IMG/VR virus record: IMGVR_UViG_3300017783_002948
Span: 1-21,549 of that record
DNA length: 21,549 nucleotides
Strand: one strand, 5' to 3'
DNA from: a virus
Shown here: piece after piece, positions 1-7,103 of the stretch
How the letters are laid out: every line of letters starts with the position of its first letter
Numbering within the stretch: position 1 is the stretch's first letter
The notes under the pieces: generated by a model
Database searches by the model: none
What the model was told of the DNA's origin: nothing
The model's input: only the letters and a program-made list of their open reading frames with translations
Program-made: the position numbers and the translations under genes

Positions 1-371
1 ATTCTGTAAAAAGAGTACCATCTATAGTTAGGCAAACTGTTTCACCATCTGTACCAAAACCAAAAGATGTAGATTACAAAAGGGGATATGTAAAAAGATA
101 TTTTGTACAAAGAGCAAATGATAACAGAGCTCCTATTAGTGAAGTTTCATCAACAAAATTTTCACAAATAGCAACTAATGCATTTTACAAACAAGTAAAA
201 TTAAGATGGAGAATCAACGGACCTTTGGAGGATTATGAAGATGCGGAAGGAAATGTGAAAAAGGGAGTATATACATCGAATAAAAGAAGTATAGAAGAAC
301 AATTAAGAAAAATGCCATCTTTAAAGAATAGATTGGTAAATCTTGGAGAATATCATATCTCAAGAAAATAG
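1..371 (+). CDS. Probable virion structural protein, 3' end only
   Basis: The reading frame is open from base 3 to a TAG at 369-371, giving about 122 C-terminal residues; the start lies outside the window. The visible part is basic and has no membrane segment or catalytic motif. It contains a YKRGYVKRYFVQRANDN stretch followed by an FYKQVKLRWRINGPLEDYE stretch. I associate this kind of tail loosely with conserved neck or structural proteins of marine T4-like phages, but I cannot name the T4 equivalent. The call rests on that resemblance and on T4-like genome context, so it is an inference. The next gene begins about 50 bases downstream after an AT-rich spacer. Confidence 0.5.
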   Translation, partial: SVKRVPSIVRQTVSPSVPKPKDVDYKRGYVKRYFVQRANDNRAPISEVSSTKFSQIATNAFYKQVKLRWRINGPLEDYEDAEGNVKKGVYTSNKRSIEEQLRKMPSLKNRLVNLGEYHISRK

Positions 372-420
372 TTTTTCTAATTTTCTTAATATATATAGAT
401 ATACAAACTAAAGAAGTTAT

Positions 421-1185
421 ATGAGTTACTTATCAATAGAAGAAAAACAACAATTACAATTTGATTGGAGATACAAAGGTGTATCTATTTTAAATCTCTT
501 AACAGAATCAGAAGCTGATGCTATAGGAGATGAATTAGAAAGAATCAGAATTAATAGACAAGAAAACGATACAGAAGGTGAATGGGGAGATTATGACCCT
601 TATATGTACCCACATAAAGAATCTAAAGTACTTGATGGATTAATGAAACATCCTAAAGTAATAGAAGCTTGTGAATTTTTAATGGATTCTAAAATATTAG
701 GTGTACAAACTTGGGCATATTATAAACCACCAGGACAATTGGGTAGAGATATGCATCAAAATATATTTTATACACAATGTAATACCAATGAAATAATAAA
801 TGTTTCAGTTGCTATAGATAATCACGACCCAAATAATGGTTCTGTTTGGTATTTAGAGGGGTCTCATCACTTAGGTAGGTTACCAATTGAGGTAGATGAA
901 GAAAGAGTAGGTTCAAATCCAAAGAATTGGAGAAGTGAAAGAGGTAAACCTTGTGTATTACCAAAAGACCACAATTTTCCACATATAGATGGTTATCTAA
1001 GAAAAGGACAGATTGCTTTACTACATTCAAACGTAATACATGGTTCAGAACCAAATACATCAAAAAGATTTAGAAGAGCATTCTTAACTGGGTATATAAA
1101 AGAAGGTGCTAAATTCGCTGCTGGTAATCAAATGAAAAGAAAACCTATATATGTAGGTTCTGCTGAGTTACCACAAAACGGGTAG
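421..1185 (+). CDS. PhyH-like Fe(II)/2-oxoglutarate-dependent dioxygenase
   Basis: A 254-residue protein of the phytanoyl-CoA dioxygenase (PhyH) superfamily, soluble double-stranded beta-helix enzymes that use Fe(II), O2 and 2-oxoglutarate to hydroxylate a small or macromolecular substrate. Visible signs are the first metal motif at H112-Q-N114, the GSVWYLEGSHHLG block at 140-152, the distal His in HSNVIHGSEPN (H207), and Arg residues at 216-219 that would hold 2-oxoglutarate. The usual first motif is HxD; here it reads H-Q-N, so one carboxylate ligand seems replaced by Asn. The substrate is unknown; phage members are often suspected of modifying nucleotides or cell-surface groups. The stop codon lies inside the acceptor stem of the following tRNA-Cys. 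The ATG at 421 fits the family length; a start without a Shine-Dalgarno is normal in this window. Confidence 0.75.
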   Translation: MSYLSIEEKQQLQFDWRYKGVSILNLLTESEADAIGDELERIRINRQENDTEGEWGDYDPYMYPHKESKVLDGLMKHPKVIEACEFLMDSKILGVQTWAYYKPPGQLGRDMHQNIFYTQCNTNEIINVSVAIDNHDPNNGSVWYLEGSHHLGRLPIEVDEERVGSNPKNWRSERGKPCVLPKDHNFPHIDGYLRKGQIALLHSNVIHGSEPNTSKRFRRAFLTGYIKEGAKFAAGNQMKRKPIYVGSAELPQNG

Positions 1186-1250
1186 TTGACCGAGTGGTGA
1201 GGTGGTGGATTGCAAATCCATATACGGGAGTTCGAATCTCTCACTACCCT
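1180..1250 (+). tRNA. tRNA-Cys (anticodon GCA)
   Basis: A full cloverleaf can be drawn. The 7-bp acceptor GGGTAGT (1180-1186) pairs with ACTACCC (1243-1249). There is an ACC/GGT D stem, an anticodon stem GTGGA/TCCAT around loop TTGCAAA with anticodon GCA at 1212-1214, and a T arm GGGAG-TTCGAAT-CTCTC. The discriminator base is T1250, the known Cys identity base. CCA is not encoded. The first six bases overlap the end of the dioxygenase gene, including its stop codon. Confidence 0.93.
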
Positions 1251-1252
1251 CG

Positions 1253-1301
1253 AAAATAATTCACTTTTCCTTGGATATTTAAAAAAGATTTCGTATATTT
1301 A
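1253..1301 (+). promoter_or_regulatory. Bacteroidota-type promoter P1 upstream of tRNA-Arg
   Basis: TTG at 1271-1273, exactly 20 bases, then TATATTTA at 1294-1301, matching the Bacteroidota -33/-7 pattern (TTG, TAnnTTTG) except for the last base. A TTTCG block directly precedes the -7 element. The upstream block AAAATAATTCAC and CCTTGGAT recurs at two other promoters here (1389 and 6686). The likely transcript starts just before the tRNA-Arg at 1312. Confidence 0.7.
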
Positions 1302-1311
1302 CGGAGTAAAT

Positions 1312-1388
1312 GGCTTCGTAGCTCAGTTGGATAGAGCATCTGCCTTCTAAGCAGACGGTCAAAGGTTCGAATCCTTTCGAAGTCACCA
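1312..1388 (+). tRNA. tRNA-Arg (anticodon TCT), CCA encoded
   Basis: Acceptor GGCTTCG (1312-1318) pairs with CGAAGTC (1378-1384) with one G-T pair. D arm is GCTC/GAGC. Anticodon stem TCTGC/GCAGA encloses loop CTTCTAA with anticodon TCT at 1346-1348. T arm is AAAGG-TTCGAAT-CCTTT. Discriminator A1385 is followed by an encoded CCA (1386-1388), unlike the tRNA-Cys. It reads AGA/AGG; AGA is the dominant Arg codon in these genes, so the tRNA plausibly supports phage translation. Confidence 0.96.
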
Positions 1389-1438
1389 AAAATAATTCAC
1401 TTTTTCCTTGGATTTCTCATTTATTTTTCGTATATTTA
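1389..1438 (+). promoter_or_regulatory. Bacteroidota-type promoter P2
   Basis: TTG at 1408-1410, 20 bases, then TATATTTA at 1431-1438, preceded by TTTTTCG. It shares the AAAATAATTCACTTTTTCCTTGGAT-type upstream block with P1 and starts right after the tRNA-Arg CCA. The ATG of the LPD29-like gene is 36 bases downstream. Confidence 0.75.
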
Positions 1439-1474
1439 CTATGTAAATAAGTTAAAACACTAAAAGTTAAAATT

Positions 1475-2065
1475 ATGAGTAAAAAATTTAAATTTTCAAT
1501 CAACGGAACTGAGTTCCAACTTCCTGTTACACAAATCAGAGATGATAATTATGATGGTGGAAAATACATCTATATGAACGCTAAGAGTTGTGCTTCGATA
1601 ATCAAACAATTTGTTAAGAAAAATTACCCTTCCTTAAAGGTGTGGGCTACTTCTGATGTTTATAGTGGTGGTTCTTCTGTAAGAGTTAATGTATGTAACA
1701 CCGATGGTTCGGAAGTAGATTATGATGTATTCAAAAAGATATCAGAATGGAAATACATTCTGCAAGGTGGTACTTTCAATGGTATGATTGATATGTATGA
1801 AATGAGAGAAGATTCCGTTTCTTCAGAAAATGGAACTCCTTTAAAATATTTCCCATCATATGTATTTATTGAAAACAAACCAACTTGGGGCTCTGTTGAG
1901 TATTGGGTTAACTCATACAATGAGTATAAAGAAAATCTATCTAATCCTGATTGGAAAACTATGGTAGATATGGTTAATAATAAATTTGGAGGTTCATTCT
2001 TAGAATATAACAAAACTTATATGAGTAAGAAAGAATATGAAAGATGTTCATTAGTATTAAGCTAA
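1475..2065 (+). CDS. LPD29-like domain protein, function unknown
   Basis: A 196-residue soluble protein. Its first half (about residues 35-110) has the pattern of Large polyvalent-protein-associated domain 29. There is an AKSCASIIKQFVKKNYP helix, then YSGGSSVRVNV, then an aromatic region ending in FNGMIDMYEMRED. LPD29 is known from very large polyvalent proteins of phages and conjugative elements, where its role is not established. Here it stands alone with a Tyr/Lys-rich C-terminal half. No catalytic motif is evident. It follows promoter P2 and is separated from the polymerase-like gene by one base, so the two are probably co-transcribed. The family call is from memory of the domain pattern and is moderate in strength. 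Confidence 0.6.
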   Translation: MSKKFKFSINGTEFQLPVTQIRDDNYDGGKYIYMNAKSCASIIKQFVKKNYPSLKVWATSDVYSGGSSVRVNVCNTDGSEVDYDVFKKISEWKYILQGGTFNGMIDMYEMREDSVSSENGTPLKYFPSYVFIENKPTWGSVEYWVNSYNEYKENLSNPDWKTMVDMVNNKFGGSFLEYNKTYMSKKEYERCSLVLS

Positions 2066-2066
2066 A

Positions 2067-3347
2067 TTGATAATAGTAGAATCTCAATATGAGAAAGAAC
2101 AATTCTTAGAATATTGGAATAATGAAGAATCAGTAATTATTCCAATTTTCTTCGATTTGGAACGGCATCCTATGAATAATGGGTTGTCATTTCTCTATGT
2201 CCAATTCCGAAACTTAGATTTTATACTACCATTTAATCATAATGATTGTGAAAAGTTAGAAATAGACTTAACAACCTCTAACAAAAAGAAATGGTGTTGG
2301 GATAAAAAATCATTGTTACAAACTGATTTAGGAATAACGGATTTGAAAGATGTTCAAACGGTATTATTCTTTATGCATAATAAAATATATCCATTTAGAG
2401 AGAAAATAGAGGTTTTAACGAACTTTTACCATAGATTGGGTATGAGAGATGATTTAGGTAAAAGTATCTCTATAATGAAGTGGGGTGAAGTACTAAGAGG
2501 TATAACCGATGAGATAAGCAAAAATTTACCACTAAATGAGAATATTGGTAAAAATTGGGTAGATGATACTATGATTCCTATCCTTTCAGATGTAGAACGA
2601 TTGGGGGTTCGGGTCGATAGGGAAAAATTTTTTGATAGATGGCCAAGCAATCATAAATCCATAAGCGATGGGGGGAGTAGGGTATATACGGAGTACAATC
2701 CATACACAATAACCTCAAGACCTTCAAATAGGCATTTAGGAATCAATTACGGAGCACTTAATAAGAAAGATGGTAGTAGGGAGTGTTTTATACCAAAAGA
2801 TGGTAAAACATTATTACAATTTGATTACGATGCGTATCACGTTAGAATAATAGCAAAGTTGATTGGATACGATTTACCAAAAACTTCGGTTCACCAATGG
2901 TTGGCAGACCAATATGGTTGTGATTATGATGAATCCAAAGGAAGAACGTTTAGAATCCTTTATGGTGGTGTATCCGATGAAGATAGAAAGATTCCGTTCT
3001 TCGACAAAGTAGATAAGTTTATTCACAAAATGCAAATCGAATCGGTTGATAGAGGATATCTACAAACACCAAAAGGTAGAAAGATTCCGTTGGGGTGGAT
3101 TGAACAACCAAACGCTCAAAAATTCTTTAACTACATTCTACAAGCGACAGAAACGGAATTCAACATCGAAGTATTGAATAAATTAAAAAAAGAAGGTTTA
3201 CCCCTTCCTATTCTTTACACATACGATTCATTCTTATATGAGTTTGGTATAGAAGATAAAGAAACTATACTAAAAGTAAAAGAAACATTAGAGTCATTCG
3301 GATTCCCAGTTAAGCAGGATTGGGGTTCGGATTATTCAAAACTCTAA
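2067..3347 (+). CDS. Short divergent family A (PolA-like) DNA polymerase
   Basis: A 426-residue protein, much shorter than Klenow (about 600). The N-terminal part resembles a reduced 3'-5' exonuclease with D30-L-E32 in FFDLERHP. The polymerase part shows TSRPSN (216-221), motif A FDYDAYHVR with D253, motif B K291-x3-F295-x3-Y299-GG, a GYLQTPKGRKIP strand (330-341), the QATETEFN helix (359-366), and motif C TYDS with D387. Both catalytic Asp residues are kept. The Pol I steric-gate Glu in motif A is His258 here, the motif B Arg is not obvious, and motif C HDE reads YDS. I recall similar DxxAYH motif A variants in polymerases of other Bacteroidota phages, but could not check. The only start that keeps the exonuclease motif is TTG at 2067; an in-frame stop lies at 2058-2060. 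It could be the replicative enzyme or an accessory one. Confidence 0.75.
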   Translation: MIIVESQYEKEQFLEYWNNEESVIIPIFFDLERHPMNNGLSFLYVQFRNLDFILPFNHNDCEKLEIDLTTSNKKKWCWDKKSLLQTDLGITDLKDVQTVLFFMHNKIYPFREKIEVLTNFYHRLGMRDDLGKSISIMKWGEVLRGITDEISKNLPLNENIGKNWVDDTMIPILSDVERLGVRVDREKFFDRWPSNHKSISDGGSRVYTEYNPYTITSRPSNRHLGINYGALNKKDGSRECFIPKDGKTLLQFDYDAYHVRIIAKLIGYDLPKTSVHQWLADQYGCDYDESKGRTFRILYGGVSDEDRKIPFFDKVDKFIHKMQIESVDRGYLQTPKGRKIPLGWIEQPNAQKFFNYILQATETEFNIEVLNKLKKEGLPLPILYTYDSFLYEFGIEDKETILKVKETLESFGFPVKQDWGSDYSKL

Positions 3348-3376
3348 TATTTATATATTGAACTAAACTATACTAA

Positions 3377-3994
3377 ATGAAAAGGAAGTTAAGCTTATCC
3401 CTACTATTATGCGTAGGAGTTGTTTTGAGTTTGTTCGCTCAGACCAGAACAAATGTAATTATTAAAAATGAAGTTTTTAAAGTATCTTACAATGAAACGT
3501 TGGAACAACCAAATTGGGTTGAATATGATGTTCGTAAGATAACTAAAGTAGCTGATAGAGATGGAATGGACTTTTACACAGTAAAAGGAGTGTACACATC
3601 TAACTCAGCTGATTATAAGAATAATGTTTGGGATAAAGGGCATATGGCTCCGGCCGCTGCCTTTACCGATTCATATAAAAATTTAAAAACAACATTTTCG
3701 TATTTAAATTGCTCTCTACAATTTGATAAATTAAATAGAGGAGCATGGAGAGAGTTAGAAGCACAAGAAAGAGTGTGGGCAAACAAATTCGGTACTCTAA
3801 AAGTTAGAGTAGTTTTAGAATTTAAAGAAGGGCATATGGTTCTACCTACAGGTGGACATGTTCCAAGTGGATATTTTAAATATATAAATTTTCCAAATGG
3901 AGATTCTAAATGTTATTATTTTCCAAACTCTACACCAACTAAACATTGGAGTGAATACGAATATAGTTGTAAACGAAGAAAAAGTGTAATATAG
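3377..3994 (+). CDS. Secreted DNA/RNA non-specific endonuclease (NUC family)
   Basis: A 205-residue protein with a clear type I signal peptide: MKRK, a hydrophobic core at 5-20, and a likely cut near FAQ-T (21-23), typical of Bacteroidota exports. The mature part is the beta-beta-alpha-Me nuclease fold of Serratia nuclease and endonuclease G. It has DKGHMAPAAAF at 86-96 with catalytic H89, then N111 and LNRGAWRELE at 119-128 holding the metal-binding Asn and Glu. The first motif reads DKGH rather than DRGH, a conservative change. It would cleave DNA and RNA without strong sequence preference, in the periplasm or outside the cell. It sits between the polymerase-like gene and a large unknown gene, with a 29-base AT-rich spacer upstream. 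Confidence 0.85.
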   Translation: MKRKLSLSLLLCVGVVLSLFAQTRTNVIIKNEVFKVSYNETLEQPNWVEYDVRKITKVADRDGMDFYTVKGVYTSNSADYKNNVWDKGHMAPAAAFTDSYKNLKTTFSYLNCSLQFDKLNRGAWRELEAQERVWANKFGTLKVRVVLEFKEGHMVLPTGGHVPSGYFKYINFPNGDSKCYYFPNSTPTKHWSEYEYSCKRRKSVI

Positions 3995-4005
3995 GATATT
4001 TATAG

Positions 4006-6240
4006 ATGGTGGATAAGAATCAGATTATAGAACAAATAATAGAAGAATTGAACTTCCGTTCAAGAGAAGGGTATCCCTTACTTAAAAAATCTTCACATAT
4101 AGAATTACTTAGTGAGATTCTGACCGAATTAGGATTATCATCAATCAAACACGAACTTATTGAAAATCTTTTAATAGAAGATGAAGAAGAACCCTTAGAT
4201 GATAGAGAAAAAGAACGAGCTAAGAAAATGGGGCTTGTTTGGAAAGGTAAAGGATATGGGAAAGAAGAAGATGATTTTATATCTTATAAAAATGATGGTG
4301 GTAAGTTAGTAAAAGTAGATAAAGATGGTGAATCAGAACCTGAAGAAACAAAAACAGCATTTTCGGGTGAAGCTGGTGATGAATTTAAATCACAATTACC
4401 AAAAGAAGACCCAGCATATAAACCATCTGATGTAGATAAAGCTAAAAAGAAAAAAATAATCCCTAAAAAAGTTGATAATACAGAAATAGGTAAAGTTGTA
4501 TCTGAAACTGGAGATAGTGAAGTTAAAAATACAATGTTTGATGAAGGTTATAAGGGATATGAAAAGAAAACAGGTTCAAAACCAGCTCCAGGTGGACCGG
4601 GTTCGGCATTTAATGAAATAGTTTCTGGTGAATTGGTTCTTATATTAGAAAAATATCCTAATACTACTGAAGAAGAGTTAGCAAATTATTCTCACAAAAG
4701 ATTTGGAGGTACAACATTAGGTAAGGAACAAAAAGAAACTGCTGGTATTCCAAAAAATCCTGAGTTAGAAAAAAGAAGAAAAGAGGCAATTGGAAATGGT
4801 AAAGCAAGCAAACCACAATTTCCAGAACAATATAATGAAGTTATGCAGGAAAGAGCATCATACTCTAAATCAAGAGTTTCAGCTCGTTCTGCTATAAAAA
4901 AACATAGAATAACTCAACAAAGAATTAAAAATCTTCAATCAAGTGTTGGGTTTGGTAAAGAAACAAAAACATTTCCATTCTACGGAGCTGATGCTAGTAT
5001 ATCTGCTCAAGTTGATATGGTAAATAACGCAAAAGGAAAAGTTTACTTACCAAATGGAACTGAGGTTGAGAAAGATGATTTAAATGAATTTATAAAAGCA
5101 GGTGGTGGTGGAATGAATCCATCTGATACTGCAACTTTCGTAACTGATGAAAATGGAAATTTATTAGTACAATTCCATAGTGATAAAACTACAACTCAAG
5201 ATATTCAAGATAATTCTACATTAGCGAATGAAGAGAATAACTATAATTCTTACATTGAAAAATCTTTACTAAATGAAGATGATAAAGCTAAAGCTAAAGA
5301 TATCAATAAAGAATATTCTACTAAAATGACCGAAATTGAAGAAAAGTATAATAACCAATCAGTTACTATAGCAAGTAACTTATTAGAATTAGATACAGAT
5401 AAGATAGCAAAAATCATAAGTAACGATAAGGGAACTTTGGTGAAAAATATGGATTATGCTTTATATGGTGAAACTGCTTGGAAAAAGGGTGACTTTACTC
5501 AAATAAATAAAAAATGGGATAATTATTTACCAAAAGGTGTAAAGCCCGAAGATTTAACAAATATTCAAAAAGCAGAAATGATATATAAATTTGCTAATGA
5601 TGGTAATAAGTTAAATGCCCCAATAGTTAAATCAATTAACAAAGTTGCACTACAATATCAAGAAGAAAATCCTACTACAGTTGGATTAGATGTAAAGAAA
5701 CTATTATCTGAACAACGAAGAGAAGTTGTAGAAATGCAAAGAGAAAAAATTCAGGTAATGAATGACTATCAAGCTGATGTAGATGGGGTTAAGGTTGGAT
5801 TGGGTACATTAATGGAAGCAGAAGAAAATATTAGAGGATTTCATTTAACTATGATGGATTACCCACCTAAAGCATATACAAAAGGAAATCCAAATTCAAT
5901 AGCTGGTGCTTCTCTTGATGTAAATATGGGTGGAACTATTGTTAATGGTGAAGTTTTAAGAGGATGTTTGGGTGTAGAAAGTACAACTGAATTTAAGCAA
6001 AAGTTTGAATTAGTAGAAGAAGAAGCTCTAACATATGATAGTAATGAAAAGGATAAAGATGGAAACCCTACTGGTAATGTAACAGGTAAAAAGGTATTTA
6101 CATATGTTGTTGATGGTAGTGGGGGTAAAAAAGAGTTAGGATATAAAACTTATAGAAGTAAAGAAGGTGCTGTAGGAAAGACAAGTAACACAATGACTTA
6201 TTCAACTGAAATGCAGAGTTGTTTCAAATCTAAATCATAA
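4006..6240 (+). CDS. Large charged phage protein of unknown function
   Basis: A 744-residue soluble protein, very rich in Lys and Glu, with no signal peptide, membrane segment or enzyme motif I recognise. Several regions stand out. The N-terminal helical part (1-55) ends in the acidic run EDEEEPLDDREKE. At 69-95 is a KKMGLVWKGKGYG-type motif followed by a DGGKLVKVDKDG repeat, similar to short motifs I associate with structural proteins of marine T4-like phages. A low-complexity linker (100-200) follows. Long helical segments lie at 255-310 and 420-455, probably coiled coil. The C-terminal domain (about 630-744) has LDVNMGGTIVNGEVLRGC and ends with Cys near CFKSKS. A virion or internal head protein is plausible but unproven. 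The ATG at 4006 lies 11 bases after the nuclease stop with no Shine-Dalgarno. Confidence 0.55.
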   Translation: MVDKNQIIEQIIEELNFRSREGYPLLKKSSHIELLSEILTELGLSSIKHELIENLLIEDEEEPLDDREKERAKKMGLVWKGKGYGKEEDDFISYKNDGGKLVKVDKDGESEPEETKTAFSGEAGDEFKSQLPKEDPAYKPSDVDKAKKKKIIPKKVDNTEIGKVVSETGDSEVKNTMFDEGYKGYEKKTGSKPAPGGPGSAFNEIVSGELVLILEKYPNTTEEELANYSHKRFGGTTLGKEQKETAGIPKNPELEKRRKEAIGNGKASKPQFPEQYNEVMQERASYSKSRVSARSAIKKHRITQQRIKNLQSSVGFGKETKTFPFYGADASISAQVDMVNNAKGKVYLPNGTEVEKDDLNEFIKAGGGGMNPSDTATFVTDENGNLLVQFHSDKTTTQDIQDNSTLANEENNYNSYIEKSLLNEDDKAKAKDINKEYSTKMTEIEEKYNNQSVTIASNLLELDTDKIAKIISNDKGTLVKNMDYALYGETAWKKGDFTQINKKWDNYLPKGVKPEDLTNIQKAEMIYKFANDGNKLNAPIVKSINKVALQYQEENPTTVGLDVKKLLSEQRREVVEMQREKIQVMNDYQADVDGVKVGLGTLMEAEENIRGFHLTMMDYPPKAYTKGNPNSIAGASLDVNMGGTIVNGEVLRGCLGVESTTEFKQKFELVEEEALTYDSNEKDKDGNPTGNVTGKKVFTYVVDGSGGKKELGYKTYRSKEGAVGKTSNTMTYSTEMQSCFKSKS

Positions 6241-6246
6241 ATCTCC

Positions 6247-6261
6247 AAGTATTTAATACTT
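6247..6261. repeat. Short inverted repeat in intergenic gap
   Basis: AAGTAT (6247-6252), three bases TTA, ATACTT (6256-6261). An overlapping alternative pairing ATACT/AGTAT follows immediately (6256-6271). It lies in the 51-base gap after the 744-residue gene. It has no T-run, so it is not a classic terminator. The composition is AT-rich, so chance is possible. Confidence 0.3.
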
Positions 6262-6291
6262 ATAGTAGTATAAAACATTGAAAGAGACTGA

Positions 6292-6687
6292 ATGAAAACT
6301 CAACTATTGTGTACTTTTACAACTAAGGAGAAATTACAAGACCAGCTTCAACAGATTAGAGAAACATATCATATAGTTTACAACTACATATATGTTCTAC
6401 AGAATAAATCTGATTTGGATGAATTGTTTGTAACCTATAATATAGATACGGCATATAAGCCAGAGAAACCATTGACCGATACAATATTGGTACATAGAAA
6501 AAAACAATCTAATACATTGTACACAATTAACGCATTAAACGAACTAATCAAAGAAGAGAATGGTGGAACTTTAGATAAAAGTTTTACTGTTGATTGGGAT
6601 AAGTTTAAAAACTCCATCATAGTAACTAATGTTGATGGAACAAAGAAGATAAACACAAGAGTTTTTGATATTATAAAATTTTCTTAA
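6292..6687 (+). CDS. Conserved-type phage protein of unknown function
   Basis: A 131-residue protein I do not recognise by function. It starts with a hydrophobic beta strand (MKTQLLCTFTT), then an alpha-helical region with several Tyr (YHIVYNYIYVLQN), then HRKKQSNTLYTINALNELIKE at about 64-84 and a C-terminal half rich in short strands. The TLYTINALN...NGG block looks strongly patterned and I associate it loosely with uncharacterised proteins of marine T4-like phages. No signal peptide, membrane helix or metal-binding cluster is present. The next promoter (P3) begins at the stop codon, so this gene likely ends the transcription unit of the upstream large protein. Confidence 0.6.
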   Translation: MKTQLLCTFTTKEKLQDQLQQIRETYHIVYNYIYVLQNKSDLDELFVTYNIDTAYKPEKPLTDTILVHRKKQSNTLYTINALNELIKEENGGTLDKSFTVDWDKFKNSIIVTNVDGTKKINTRVFDIIKFS

Positions 6688-6735
6688 AATAATTCAAATT
6701 TTCCTTGGATATATGAAATCTTTTTCGTATATTTG
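6686..6735 (+). promoter_or_regulatory. Bacteroidota-type promoter P3
   Basis: TTG at 6705-6707, 20 bases, TATATTTG at 6728-6735 (full match to TAnnTTTG), preceded by TTTTTCG. The upstream AAAATAATTCA and TTTTCCTTGGAT block matches P1 and P2. The ATG of the Nmad1-like gene is 23 bases downstream. It would serve the Nmad1-methyltransferase pair and perhaps the gp32 cluster. Confidence 0.78.
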
Positions 6736-6758
6736 TGTTAACAAATTAAATAAGTTAT

Positions 6759-7103
6759 ATGAAACAACAATCAGCGCAGCAATTCTGCGAAGAAAAATAT
6801 CCCCAAACCACAAAAGAATTTAAAAAGATATTAGATGAGATGTATGTTACCTTTTGTAAAAAACAAAGGAATTACGGACCAGGTAATATATCAGTAGGTT
6901 CAAACTTAGAAACCGAAGATGATAAAAAAATAGCACTAACTGGGTTGTGGTTTAGAAAAAATGATAAAATCCAAAGATTATTACAATTAGTAGTAAAAGG
7001 ACAACCCGATGAAGTTGGAGAGAATATTCAAGATACATATGAAGATTTAAGTGTGTATGGAATCATATCACAAATAGTTCAGAGAGGAAAGTGGGCAAAG
7101 TAA
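6759..7103 (+). CDS. Nmad1/DUF1599-like protein
   Basis: A 114-residue all-alpha protein matching the pattern of Nucleotide modification associated domain 1 (DUF1599). It shows KKQRNYGPGNI (34-44), then LTGLWFRKNDKIQRLLQL (60-77), then a C-terminal GENIQDTYEDLSVYGII helix (87-103). These paired acidic helices recall MazG/dUTPase-type all-alpha nucleotide-binding proteins. By its name and known contexts the family is tied to modified-nucleotide metabolism in phages, but its chemistry is not established. It overlaps the following methyltransferase gene by 13 bases, implying coupled translation and possibly a shared task. The start follows promoter P3 closely. Confidence 0.7.
   Translation: MKQQSAQQFCEEKYPQTTKEFKKILDEMYVTFCKKQRNYGPGNISVGSNLETEDDKKIALTGLWFRKNDKIQRLLQLVVKGQPDEVGENIQDTYEDLSVYGIISQIVQRGKWAK

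Noticed and set aside
812-1063. Minus-strand open frames throughout the window (for example 812-1063, 1720-2013, 20942-21343)
   Set aside because: They lie opposite well-supported plus-strand genes, have no recognisable domains and show the composition expected of antisense shadows.
2172-3347. Later ATG (2172) as start of the polymerase-like protein
   Set aside because: It would remove the D30/E32 exonuclease motif; the TTG at 2067 directly after the upstream stop fits better.
3344-4004. ATATTTATA at 3347-3355 and 3996-4004 and CTAATAT-type boxes as late promoters
   Set aside because: ATATTTATA contains TATTTATA, the reverse complement of the T4 late box TATAAATA, so it would point the wrong way. 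The second copy is one base from an ATG, and AT-rich DNA makes such matches common.
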